NCBI RefSeq assembly: GCF_034314085.1
Contig: NZ_JAVIWI010000001.1
Span: 1,674,001-1,738,000 of the forward strand
From: Undibacterium sp. 5I1
GTDB taxonomy: Bacteria > Pseudomonadota > Gammaproteobacteria > Burkholderiales > Burkholderiaceae_D
Length of the DNA: 64,000 nt
Reading direction: 5' to 3'
Shown: positions 18,200 to 26,536 of the stretch, piece after piece
How the letters are laid out: every line of letters begins with the position of its first letter
Numbering within the stretch: position 1 is the first letter of the stretch
Position numbers and translations under genes: made by a program
Notes under the pieces: generated by a model
The model's input: the letters and a program-made list of their open reading frames with translations, nothing else
Database searches by the model: none
What the model was told of the DNA's origin: nothing

Positions 18200-19090
18200 T
18201 CAAATAACAGTTTTAGCTGACAGAATCCCCTGCTCAACCGTCGGATAAAGCAAACGCATGCCCAGTTCTGCTTTGATGCGCTGATTTAACATGCGACGCG
18301 ACTCCGACATAAACGACAGCAGCATTGGTGTCACCTGTTGCGCTAGCTCAGAGCGTGGCAAGCGCGGCGGGTGCGGCAAATCAAACGCATCTGCGACCAG
18401 ATCAAAGTAATCAGCCATCTTCATATCGCTGTCGTCAACGGTGTGATAAACACGATTAGAACTTGCGCGAAATAAGGCCAGCTTGATCAGCATCGCCAGA
18501 TCGTCCGCATGGATATGGTTGGTGTACACATCATCTGATGCTTGCAGCGCTGGCGTGCCTTTTTTTAAGCGATCAAGCGGCAGGCGATCTGCTGCATAAA
18601 TCCCTGGTACTCGCAAAATAGATAAGCTGGATTGGCTGCGCCTGGCCCACTGTCTTAAGCACTGCTCTGCAGCCACACGACGACGGGCACGGGCGTTTTG
18701 TGGTGCGACTGGGCGGGTTTCATTAAACTGTGCACCTTGACAATCGCCATACACGCCAGTCGTACTGACATAAACAAGGCGACTCTTGTCGGGTAAAATG
18801 GCGGTCAAATTTCGGGTTCGGATATCAGCTTCACCTTCTGATCGCGGCGGTGCCAAATGGACAACCATTTGCGCCAGCCCCTTTAGACGTGCCAAGGTAT
18901 GCGGCTGATCCAGGTTAGCGGTGATCGGAATGGCACCGGCGGCCCGCAATTCGGCATGTCTTGCCGGCTGACTGGTCACAGCAAAAATGCGGAAGCGTTC
19001 ACGCAATAGGGGCAGGAGACGCATGCCAACATCACCGCAGCCAAAAATCAGTAAGCGCGGCTTGCCTAGTTGCTTGTTATTCGTTGTCAT
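18200..19090 (-). CDS. NAD(P)-binding epimerase/SDR-like protein
   Basis: A 296-residue cytoplasmic protein of the extended SDR / NAD-dependent epimerase group (YeeZ-like). The N-terminus has the dinucleotide-binding pattern LLIFGCGDVGMRLLPLL. The middle contains VYVSTTGVYGDCQG, the equivalent of the SDR active-site strand with YxxxK replaced, so classical epimerase activity is doubtful. ILRVPGIYA and TNHIHADDLA are typical of this subfamily. Substrate unknown. It is divergent from the flavin reductase gene at 19240. Confidence 0.85.
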   Translation of the reverse strand: MTTNNKQLGKPRLLIFGCGDVGMRLLPLLRERFRIFAVTSQPARHAELRAAGAIPITANLDQPHTLARLKGLAQMVVHLAPPRSEGEADIRTRNLTAILPDKSRLVYVSTTGVYGDCQGAQFNETRPVAPQNARARRRVAAEQCLRQWARRSQSSLSILRVPGIYAADRLPLDRLKKGTPALQASDDVYTNHIHADDLAMLIKLALFRASSNRVYHTVDDSDMKMADYFDLVADAFDLPHPPRLPRSELAQQVTPMLLSFMSESRRMLNQRIKAELGMRLLYPTVEQGILSAKTVI

Positions 19091-19239
19091 AGATTTGTTG
19101 CCATAGATTTATCGTTATAGATTCATTATTTAAAATTGCACGCGATGAAATGACCCGCTAAGTTCATCGCATCAAGTTCGCCACACAAAATTCGTTTTTT
19201 CATTCATTTTTTTGTTTCATTTTATTTGTCCGGAACTGT

Positions 19240-20265
19240 ATGACTTTTCAAGTAACTGTAAATCCAAGCGGCAGCCAATTCAGCTGCGATGAAGGCGAAA
19301 CCATCCTGGCGGCAGCGCTGCGCGCCGGCGTTGGCTTACCTTATGGCTGTAAAAATGGCGCCTGCGGCTCCTGTAAAGGCAAAATTAGCAGCGGTAGTGT
19401 AACCCACGGCAACCATCAGCAAAGAGCCTTATCGGATGCGGAAGAAGCAGAAGGTATGTCGTTATTTTGCTGCGCCCGCCCTGATTCTGATGTCATTATC
19501 GAAGCACGGGTTATTGCCTCTAGCGGTGACTATCCGCTGAAAAAAATGCCAAGCCGCGTTGCGAAGCTAGAAAAATTATCCGACGATGTGATGTTAATTG
19601 CACTGCAATTACCGGCCAATGAGCGCCTGCAATATCGTGCTGGTCAATATATTGAATTTTTGCTGCGCGATGGCAAGCGCCGCAGCTACAGCATGGCAAA
19701 TGCTCCTCATCTGGATGAACAGATTACTTTGCATGTACGTCATATGCCCGGCGGATTATTTACTGATCAGGTATTTGGCACCTTGAAAGAGCGCGACATT
19801 CTGCGCTTTGAAGGTCCGCAAGGCACTTTCTTCCTGCGTGAGGATTCAGACAAGCCCATCGTGTTACTGGCTTCTGGTACCGGTTTCGCACCGATCAAAG
19901 CGCTGGTCGAACATATGATTTACAGCAAATCCACTCGTCCGGTGACGCTGTACTGGGGTGGCCGTCGTCCACAGGATTTGTACATGAACACATTGTGCGA
20001 GGAATGGGCAAGCACCATCCCTCACTTCACTTATGTACCAGTGGTATCAGACGCTTTGCCAGAAGACAGCTGGACAGGCCGTACCGGCTTTGTGCATCAG
20101 GCAGTTATCGCAGATCACACGGACTTGTCTGGCTACCAGGTGTACGCCTGCGGTGCACCTATAGTGGTGGATTCTGCGAAACGCGATTTTGTACAGTTGT
20201 GCCAGTTGCCGGAAGACGAGTTCTATGCGGATTCGTTCACGTCGGAAGCCGATTTGGAGAGCTGA
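19240..20265 (+). CDS. 2Fe-2S/FAD/NAD oxidoreductase (CDP-6-deoxy-delta-3,4-glucoseen reductase-like)
   Basis: A 341-residue electron-transfer flavoprotein. The N-terminal plant-type ferredoxin domain (about 1-90) carries the cluster cysteines in YGCKNGACGSCKG plus LFCCARP. The FAD-binding domain has RAGQYIEFLLRDGKRRSYSMAN (FAD motif RSYS). The NAD domain has LLASGTGFAPIKALVEHM and ends with CGAPIVVDSAKRDF. This domain order matches AscD/RfbI-type reductases and the reductases of aromatic-ring oxygenases. No deoxysugar genes lie nearby, so a general electron-donor role for an unlinked enzyme is as likely. The ribosome site is weak. Confidence 0.88.
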   Translation: MTFQVTVNPSGSQFSCDEGETILAAALRAGVGLPYGCKNGACGSCKGKISSGSVTHGNHQQRALSDAEEAEGMSLFCCARPDSDVIIEARVIASSGDYPLKKMPSRVAKLEKLSDDVMLIALQLPANERLQYRAGQYIEFLLRDGKRRSYSMANAPHLDEQITLHVRHMPGGLFTDQVFGTLKERDILRFEGPQGTFFLREDSDKPIVLLASGTGFAPIKALVEHMIYSKSTRPVTLYWGGRRPQDLYMNTLCEEWASTIPHFTYVPVVSDALPEDSWTGRTGFVHQAVIADHTDLSGYQVYACGAPIVVDSAKRDFVQLCQLPEDEFYADSFTSEADLES

Positions 20266-20292
20266 GGAGGATGCGGAGAAATGTGCTGCCTC

Positions 20293-20360
20293 ATAAGCTA
20301 ATCCATAAGCTGATCCATAAGCTGATCCATAAGCTGATCTATAAGCTGATCTATAAGCTG
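20293..20360 (+). repeat. 12-bp tandem repeat, about 5.7 units
   Basis: Five full copies of ATAAGCTGATCC (first copy with A for G, the later ones with T for C) plus 8 bases of a sixth. It lies between the reductase stop codon and the argD promoter. The unit contains the palindrome AGCT, so each copy could offer a protein-binding site, or the array may simply be slippage-prone. Confidence 0.9.
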
Positions 20361-20369
20361 AAAAATATT

Positions 20370-20398
20370 TTGACGCAGTGCGCAAAACGTCCTACTAT
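20370..20398 (+). promoter_or_regulatory. Sigma70 promoter upstream of argD
   Basis: TTGACG at 20370-20375, a 17-bp spacer and TACTAT at 20393-20398. This is a near-consensus promoter predicting a start near 20405. It drives the leader described below, directly after the 12-bp tandem repeat. Confidence 0.7.
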
Positions 20399-20405
20399 CC
20401 GTTTT

Positions 20406-20477
20406 ATGAAAAATTTTCCTAATATGTCTTCACCAAATATCGCGCGACGTCGATTCTCGCTCTGCGAGCCCGGGTAG
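20406..20477 (+). CDS. Possible leader peptide with three consecutive arginines
   Basis: A 23-codon frame starting at ATG 20406, with a second in-frame ATG at 20424 giving 17 residues. The product ends [11 protein letters not shown], with Arg codons CGA CGT CGA in a row. It sits between a strong promoter and an intrinsic terminator upstream of an arginine-biosynthesis-type gene, which fits a transcription-attenuation leader. The ribosome site is poor and at the first ATG the mRNA would be almost leaderless. The alternative is a non-coding small RNA of about 150 nt. Confidence 0.35.
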   Translation: MKNFPNMSSPNIARRRFSLCEPG

Positions 20478-20489
20478 ATGTGTTAGTGA

Positions 20490-20511
20490 GCGTGCGCGTC
20501 CGATAAAGCGC
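20490..20511 (+). other. Leader hairpin before the argD terminator
   Basis: GTGCGC pairs exactly with GCGCAC across a 10-nt loop. A further small hairpin, CTCGC-TCT-GCGAG, lies within the Arg-rich frame just upstream. Successive hairpins before a terminator are usual in attenuators and in small RNAs. Confidence 0.5.
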
Positions 20512-20522
20512 ACCACCAACCA

Positions 20523-20554
20523 AAGCCACAGGCTCTTACCTGTGGCTTTTTTTT
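20523..20554 (+). terminator. Intrinsic terminator in the argD leader
   Basis: AAGCCACAGG pairs with CCTGTGGCTT over a 6-nt loop and runs into eight T residues. It lies 90 bp before the argD start codon, so transcription from the promoter at 20370 must read through or be terminated here. Confidence 0.88.
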
Positions 20555-20643
20555 CGATTTATTTTTGTCGCTTTTGCTTATCTGTCTTATTTTTTATCTA
20601 CTCGATCAACGCCCTACCCTCTACCATCATCAGGAGTTTTAAC

Positions 20644-21834
20644 ATGGAATTCAGTCAGTACAACGTCAATGCCCTCATGTACATCACACCGCGCCCGGAG
20701 CTGGTTTTTACCGAAGGCAGCGGTATGTGGCTGACAGATCACAAGGGCAAACGTTATCTGGATTATCTGCAAGGCTGGGCGGTTAACTGTCTTGGTCATT
20801 CACCACAATGCATACAGGATGCGCTGGTCGCACAGTCCAAAAAACTGTTGAATCCATCACCGGCTTTTTACAATGCGCCGATGATAGAACTGGCCACGCT
20901 GCTGACAGCAAACTCATGCTTCGACCGCGTCTTCTTCGCCAACAGTGGTGCAGAAGCAAATGAAGGCGCGATCAAACTAGCGCGCAAATGGGGCAAAAAT
21001 AATAAAAATGGCGCCTTCGAAATCATCACCTTTGATCATGGCTTCCACGGTCGCACTTTGGCCACGATGTCGGCCTCTGGCAAGCCAGGTTGGGACACCA
21101 TGTTCGCCCCACAAGTCACTGGCTTTCCAAAAGCCGATTTAAACGATATCGCCTCGGTAGAAAAACTCATCACCGACAAAACAGTCGCCGTGATGCTGGA
21201 ACCTGTGCAAGGCGAAGGCGGCGTCATCCCTGCCAGCCGCGAGTTTATGCAAGCGCTAGGTGCTTTAACCAAGCAGCACAATATTTTGTTGATCGTTGAT
21301 GAAGTGCAATCAGGGATGGGGCGTACTGGAAAATTATTCGGCTATCAGTTATCGAATATTGAACCGGACATCATGACCTTGGGTAAAGGTATCGGCGGTG
21401 GCGTGCCATTAGCTGCTTTATTATGCCGCGAAGAAGTCGCTTGTTTTGTACCAGGCGATCAAGGCGGCACTTACAACGGCAATCCACTGATGACCGCTGT
21501 CGGCGTTGCAGTCATCAAAGAATTATTAGCGCCAGGCTTTATGGAATCGGTCAATGAAAAAGCGGCTTATCTTAGTACAGCGTTGCTCAAATTGTCAGAA
21601 CAGTTTGGGATGCAAGGCGAACGTGGTGAAGGCTTGTTGCGCGCGCTAAAATTGGGTTCTGATATCGGACCAAAAATCGTCGAAATTGCACGAAATATGG
21701 AGCCCGTCGGCTTACTGCTAAACTCGCCGCGCCCGGATTTACTACGTTTTATGCCTGCGCTCAATGTCAGTATTGCAGAGCTGGATCAGATGATCGCCAT
21801 GCTGACCGAAGTGCTGGTTCAGTTGAAAAAATAA
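20644..21834 (+). CDS. argD: Acetylornithine transaminase family protein
   Basis: A 396-residue class-III PLP aminotransferase that should convert N-acetylglutamate semialdehyde to N-acetylornithine in arginine synthesis. The ATG at 20644 is chosen over an upstream frame opening because CAGGAG lies 8 bases before it and [19 protein letters not shown] matches the family start. Diagnostic segments are [51 protein letters not shown] (cofactor Asp) and [17 protein letters not shown] with the PLP Lys near residue 247. Class-III enzymes can accept other omega-amines, so succinylornithine or GABA-like use cannot be excluded. The leader upstream suggests end-product control. Confidence 0.88.
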   Translation: MEFSQYNVNALMYITPRPELVFTEGSGMWLTDHKGKRYLDYLQGWAVNCLGHSPQCIQDALVAQSKKLLNPSPAFYNAPMIELATLLTANSCFDRVFFANSGAEANEGAIKLARKWGKNNKNGAFEIITFDHGFHGRTLATMSASGKPGWDTMFAPQVTGFPKADLNDIASVEKLITDKTVAVMLEPVQGEGGVIPASREFMQALGALTKQHNILLIVDEVQSGMGRTGKLFGYQLSNIEPDIMTLGKGIGGGVPLAALLCREEVACFVPGDQGGTYNGNPLMTAVGVAVIKELLAPGFMESVNEKAAYLSTALLKLSEQFGMQGERGEGLLRALKLGSDIGPKIVEIARNMEPVGLLLNSPRPDLLRFMPALNVSIAELDQMIAMLTEVLVQLKK

Positions 21835-21893
21835 GCCGTAAAAAAGATATCCGCAGCGAGTAAAAAAAAGAGACTGCCAAGGGTTTGATCGAG

Positions 21894-21965
21894 AGCGTTG
21901 AGGGGATAAATTAAGCTAAATTGAACTCGATTTTAGCGATCATTCCCCCTCAATGCTTTTTGTAT
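21894..21965 (+). terminator. Probable terminator after argD
   Basis: AGCGTTGAGGGG and CCCCTCAATGCT pair (one mismatch) across a long AT-rich loop, followed by TTTTTG. The loop of about 40 nt is large, so efficiency is uncertain. Confidence 0.5.
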
Positions 21966-21980
21966 TTTCACCTGCGAATA

Positions 21981-22072
21981 AAAATATACTCGCCGTTAGT
22001 ATATTTTAATTGTCTATATAATCTATGGACAATTAAGCATTTTTTTAAAATAAATTCGGGAGTATATTGATA
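21981..22072. repeat. Family-1 AT-rich palindromic repeat, copy d
   Basis: AAAATATACTCGCC..GTATATTTTAATTGTC, then TGGACAATTAA, a T/A run and CGGGAGTATATTGA. Complete copy between argD and the PaiB-like gene, 3' of argD. Confidence 0.85.
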
Positions 22073-22099
22073 TTTAGCTAAATCTAACTGAATAACTAT

Positions 22100-22122
22100 G
22101 ATCAACGGAGGCAACGTTGATC
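22100..22122. promoter_or_regulatory. Perfect inverted repeat upstream of the PaiB-like gene
   Basis: GATCAACG and CGTTGATC separated by 7 bases, ending 33 bp before the ATG at 22155. It could be an operator or an mRNA hairpin that affects translation. No regulator gene is adjacent. Confidence 0.4.
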
Positions 22123-22154
22123 CCCCAAATTAGAACCTTCATAGAAAGCGGACA

Positions 22155-22781
22155 ATGTATCTGCCAACCCACTTCCAGCAAAACGATCCGGCTTTGTTAC
22201 TAGAAGTCATGCGCCGCTATAACTTTGTCAGCCTGGTCTGCAATGTAGATGGCGTGCCGTTTGCCAGCCATGTGCCGGTGCTGGCGGAAGAATACGAGGG
22301 ACAAATCATCATCGACGGCCATCTTGCGCTACCAAATCCACAATGGAAAGCCATAGAAGCTGGTACGGCTATGCTAGCGATTTTTCATGGTCCGCACACC
22401 TACGTTTCGCCCTCTTTATACCAACCCGGCAATCGGGTACCGACTTGGGATTACATCGCGGTACATGCCACTGGCACTGCGCAGACACTGCATGATGCTG
22501 ATAGCAAATTAGCGGTACTTGGCAAATTAATTCAGCATCACGAACCAGACTTCCAAACTCGCTTTGATGACATGCCCACGGCTGCAAGAGACGGCCTGTT
22601 AAAAGGCATCGTCGCATTCCGTATCAAGGTAGAAAAGCTGGAAGGAAAATTCAAACTCGGTCAACACAGAATCAAAGACGACATCAAAGGTGCGAAGCAA
22701 TCCTTATATCAAACCGGCGACGATAATCAGCAAGATATCGCTGCTTGGATGCAGCGTTTGGGGTATTGGGATAAGGACTGA
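22155..22781 (+). CDS. FMN-binding PaiB-like protein
   Basis: A 208-residue protein matching the PaiB / FMN-binding negative transcriptional regulator family. MYLPTHFQQND is the usual start, then PFASHVPVL, GHLALPNPQW, HGPHTYVSPSLY and VPTWDYIAVHATG, the segments that form the split-barrel flavin site. SFLVSLVCNVDG-like strands begin the barrel. The family was named from Bacillus PaiB, but most members are probably flavin-dependent proteins rather than DNA binders, so regulation is not implied here. A partial family-2 repeat follows the gene. Confidence 0.9.
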   Translation: MYLPTHFQQNDPALLLEVMRRYNFVSLVCNVDGVPFASHVPVLAEEYEGQIIIDGHLALPNPQWKAIEAGTAMLAIFHGPHTYVSPSLYQPGNRVPTWDYIAVHATGTAQTLHDADSKLAVLGKLIQHHEPDFQTRFDDMPTAARDGLLKGIVAFRIKVEKLEGKFKLGQHRIKDDIKGAKQSLYQTGDDNQQDIAAWMQRLGYWDKD

Positions 22782-22801
22782 TTCAATCAAATATGATTGA
22801 C

Positions 22802-22867
22802 AGAACTTACTCAAAACCGCCCTAGCTGTGTTGCAGCTCCTCGACGGGACAATTGTGCGTAAGCCCT
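22802..22867. repeat. Family-2 inverted-repeat element, copy C (internally deleted)
   Basis: A 66-bp version in the opposite orientation: AGAACTTACTCAAAACCGCC at the left, GGGACAATTGTGCGTAAGCCCT at the right. The outer ends match the full copies but the middle is shortened. It lies between the convergent PaiB-like and GH44 genes. Confidence 0.7.
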
Positions 22868-22902
22868 AATTGAAAAAAAACTGATTGGTAACGCAAACAA
22901 TT

Positions 22903-24684
22903 TCAAGGCGTCAATACAAAATGCATCACCGAGCTGGCAGGCAAACGATAGCTGAATTTATTTGAAGCGATGTTACTAACACCGGTCCGGGCGGTGATGG
23001 CGGTGTTGGTGCCACTGACACCCCAAACTTGTGCCGTCTTGAAACTCGTCGGATTAGTAATCTGAAAACTGGTACTTAAGCTCGTCGCCAAACGATTGAT
23101 GGCGATAATGTGTAAAGTATTTGGGTCTGCTGCGCTGACCGCTGCATATACTGCGCCATTGGCGTTATTACTAGAAATTGCCTGTACTGAGATTTCTGGG
23201 AAAACCGATTTATTGCCGTCGTAATTACGGAAAATTTTAAAACCCGATGCAATAAATCCTTCCGCATCACCAAAATAAGTCGCCAGATATAAGCCTTGTT
23301 TACCAAATATGCCAAGTGCATCTGCTTGTGCAATCGCGCCGCTAATATCGTCCCGTCCACCAAAATCATATTCTGTAATCGCCAATTTAGTATCGGGATA
23401 AAAATCAGCAATTGCTTGTTTAAGTTTGGGTACGATTTGCAAACCACGTCCATCGGTAAAACCGTTACCGGTCTGAGTGATCCAGGTTGGCTCTACATAA
23501 TTAGCATCCCACAAACTACGCGCTGCTTGTACCCGGTCTATCGGGGTATACGAGGCTTGTGGGTAGTAGTGAAAAGAGAAAACATCCAGCAATCGTTGAT
23601 TAGCTGCCTGCGATGCCTGCTTCATGCCGGACAGGTAGGCATTTGCTAAGGTCATGCCGTTGTAGCGATAACGATCGCCCGTATTGTTGGTCGCAAATGG
23701 TTCTACGTTGTAGTTGGCCCAATCGGCTGGCTGATGTGATTGCACCCCGTCCCACACTGCCCATAAGCTGAATAATCCTAAATAACCACTAAGCGCCGGG
23801 CCATAGGTTTGTGCTGTTGCATCCATACGTTTAACCGTCGTGGCAAGTGCAATGTTTCGTTGAAAAATATCGCCAACCGTCGTCAAATTGGGATACAGAT
23901 TGTAGTGCGTACCGCTACCATTATTGACATCGGCCCAGTGGTGCCAGAGGTCTGGCTCATTATCCAACTCATAGCCTTTGATGCCGCGACTATTCGCCGC
24001 ATTGCCATATTGCTGGATTAAAAAATTCAATTCTTCGTCGATATAAACAACATTATCTGCAAGACTGGGCGATGTAGATAAAGCGCCGGTCGTCGTCGGT
24101 TTGTCGTTGACGATATCTAACCAGCGCGCGGTATCGATATTTGAAGGCCCGGCGGTGTTTTGCCATAAACCAGATCCTTTACAAATCGCAGGTGGATACA
24201 AATTGATAATGTCTTTGGGTAGTTTGCCAGCTGCTGGCAACTGTAAAAGAGAATAGGTATTTAATGTCAGCGATTGATCATGGAAATTAGTCAATCCGGC
24301 GCCGGGAGTGTAGTAGGCCAAGCCTGAAGTTTACGAAGGATCACCTGCGCCGGTCGCCGCACTTACTCCTGCATTAGATGAATTGCACCAGTCGTCGCCA
24401 GAATTACTGACGCCGTTTTCCCAGTTGAAACTAGTCATCGAATTGCCACCTAAGCGACGCGATGCCAGATTCAAACTTTGTAACGCAGCCTGCCCACCTT
24501 GATTATTCCAGCCTGTTCGATTGGTACCGTCAGCATAAGCGTTATAGCCATAAATCAGCGGACTGATCGACTTTTTCTCTAAGCTGGTATTGATTTTAAA
24601 AGTGGCACTTTGTGCGTATAACAAAGGCATTTGCAAAGTCACAATAATTACTATCAGAGCTTTGATGGCGTTAAGTAATCTCAT
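22903..24684 (-). pseudogene. GH44 glycoside hydrolase interrupted by an in-frame stop codon
   Basis: An exported glycosidase of family GH44 (endoglucanase/xyloglucanase type). The N-terminal part, 117 codons from the ATG at 24684, has a signal peptide (cleavage near LYAQS) and the family motif RRLGGNSMTSFNWENG. It ends in TAA at 24331-24333. The same frame then continues without a gap (Thr-Ser-Gly-Leu-Ala-Tyr-Tyr) for about 475 codons to 22903. This second part carries GYELDNEPDLWHHW, with the acid/base Glu, and LAITEYDFGGRDDISG, with the nucleophile Glu. The gene is intact apart from one nonsense codon, which a single base change would restore. Loss of function is therefore probably recent, unless there is a sequencing error or readthrough. 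About 593 residues in total. Confidence 0.85.
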
Positions 24685-25232
24685 GGCATCCTCATTTCTA
24701 TCTGACGTTAGCGATCAGATTTCCATCACGACGCAAGGCCTTATGCATTGCAATTTATTGCCGTATGGAATTTAATTGAGTTGATTATGCACTTTTTTTT
24801 ACAAATAAATTGCCGCAAGCCAATTATTTTTATATTTTTATGCGCATCTTTTATGAGATAAATAATAAGTGATCAGATAGAGAAGACAAGATGATAAATA
24901 AAATTATCTTTACTGAATTTTTATAGCGTCTTAAGCATGGACTCGCTAGATCCAATAAGAAACTATTTGAAAGTAAATTTGATAAAACGCAGACCAGAAT
25001 GTCAGCAACAACGCGAGAGGACGAAATTTGCGCTGGAATATCAAGCGATTAGGGTTTTATCGTGCCCGATAATCAGAAAGATACGAAAAAGGAGCTAAGA
25101 AAATTTAATAGCATCCACCAAAACCTGTAGAAACTACTTAAGCCACTTACCTATTTATCGCAAGCGAGATGCATTAAGAAGAGTTATACGCAATCACGGA
25201 CGCAAATTGTGAGCTCAAATCGCGAACTCAAA
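24685..25232. other. Intergenic stretch with no recognised feature
   Basis: About 550 bp between the GH44 start and the Sel1 gene. AT-rich, with no ORF of convincing composition and no strong hairpin. The GH44 promoter should lie at its left end. Confidence 0.5.
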
Positions 25233-26099
25233 TCAGTCGCTTGAATTGGAGGCGACTAAAGCCTCTTCTGATGGCGCATCAAATACAACATCCATATTCA
25301 CAGGCCACATTTCTGACAGACGTTGGGTGTCATCAATCAATTCCCGAGTTGATCCCTCACTGACAAGATCGCGACTATCCATTTCTTTTTTACCGAAATC
25401 GATACTGGCAAGCAACATTAATTTGTATCCTTCCAGCGTGTCTTGAGAAACGCCCTCACCGTTTAGATATTTCAAACCCAAATTAAATCTTGCACTTGCC
25501 AAGCCTTGCTGTGCTGCTTTGGCGTACCAATATACTGCGCGCTTGTCATCATGTAACACGCCTGTGCCGTTGGCATACATGGCACCTAAGCGGTACTGCG
25601 CATGCGGGTTGCCTTGGTAAGCGGCTTTTTTATAAGATGCCAGCGCTTTGCTTAAATCCTGTTTGACGCCGTCGTCAGCATCATCATTTTCAGAATATAA
25701 AATTCCAAGATTCAGGTAGGCAGCCGTGTAGCCTTGCACTGCGGCTTTTTGATACCAGTACGCCGCGGTTTGTTGATTCTGGGGCACACCCAAAGCATTG
25801 CTATACATCAAACCCAAATTGGTCTGCGCACCCGCATGACCACGCGCCGCCGCCTGTGCAAACCAGTAAGAAGCCTGCTGATAGTTTTGCTCTACGCCTT
25901 TGCCCTGGAAGTAGATAACACCAAGCCTGGTCTGCGCCTGCGGATCACCTTTTTTGGCATATTGCGTCAATGTGCTGATGTCAGCCAGAGCATCCCCCTT
26001 GAACGCCGTCTGTAGCTGATCTGTGACATCGTCACCAACGGCTGTGGTGAATGACACCAAGCCCACGAGAAATAAGATTCCTTTTTTGAACCGTGTCAT
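25233..26099 (-). CDS. Exported Sel1-like repeat protein
   Basis: About 288 residues from the ATG at 26099 (ribosome site GGAGAG); a GTG two codons earlier is less likely. A signal peptide (KKGILFLVGLVSFTTAVGD) is followed by at least four Sel1-type TPR repeats between about residues 40 and 225. Each carries the A.YWY.KAA..G...A..NLG..Y..G pattern (for example AQTNLGLMYSNALGVPQNQQ). Such proteins serve as protein-interaction scaffolds in the periplasm or envelope. The C-terminal 60 residues are acidic and unlike the repeats. No partner gene is adjacent. Confidence 0.88.
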   Translation of the reverse strand: MTRFKKGILFLVGLVSFTTAVGDDVTDQLQTAFKGDALADISTLTQYAKKGDPQAQTRLGVIYFQGKGVEQNYQQASYWFAQAAARGHAGAQTNLGLMYSNALGVPQNQQTAAYWYQKAAVQGYTAAYLNLGILYSENDDADDGVKQDLSKALASYKKAAYQGNPHAQYRLGAMYANGTGVLHDDKRAVYWYAKAAQQGLASARFNLGLKYLNGEGVSQDTLEGYKLMLLASIDFGKKEMDSRDLVSEGSTRELIDDTQRLSEMWPVNMDVVFDAPSEEALVASNSSD

Positions 26100-26336
26100 C
26101 TTCACTCTCCCATCAAACCTAAGCTGATCGTACGGACATCCTTTTCAGGATGAATTACGCTCACTAATCATGCTCGAAAAGATACGGTAAAGATGTTTCT
26201 TAACTATATTAAAAAGTAACAGAATGTAATTGCCAGATTATTATTTTCCAACAATCGATCGGGGGATATGTTCAAATTTAAAATGAATAGTCAAAGCACA
26301 AAAAATAGGAGAATAATAATTACAAAGTTCAAAAAA

Positions 26337-26425
26337 AATACATACTCCTCAGATAAATTAAGAAATATGTCTTATCCACCAATTAATATATGGACGACTA
26401 ATAATTACTGACTACCAGTATAAAT
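26337..26425. repeat. Family-1 AT-rich palindromic repeat, copy e (diverged)
   Basis: ATACATACTCCTCAG ... TGTCTTATCCACCAATTAATATATGGACGACTA. The left end and the TCCA/TGGAC arms are recognisable, but the right GGGGAGTATATT end is lost. It lies in the 430-bp gap between the diguanylate cyclase and Sel1 genes, which otherwise shows nothing. Confidence 0.5.
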
Positions 26426-26536
26426 AAGTAAGCGGAATACAAATTCAAGGCTTTAATTAAATTTCGTGATTGGTTGTAGCACCAACCACTCTGCCACCCC
26501 TTACATCGCGTATGGATAATCAGTTACTTGATTAAT

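Noticed and set aside
20281..20370. CRISPR-like array at the 12-bp tandem repeat
   Set aside because: The units are head to tail without spacers and too short; no cas gene is nearby. No CRISPR array was seen anywhere in the window.
26125..26134. GATCGTACGG upstream of the Sel1 gene as a fourth operator copy
   Set aside because: Only one half resembles the TACGATCGTA palindrome, the symmetry is lost and no TTG-type hexamer precedes it at the right place.
26470..26504. tRNA-like sequence on the minus strand (GGGGTGGCAGAGTGGTTGG)
   Set aside because: It resembles the first 20 bases of a tRNA-Ser or tRNA-Leu, but no anticodon stem, T-loop (GGTTCGA) or matching 3' acceptor half follows. A small hairpin TTGGT...ACCAA explains it equally well.
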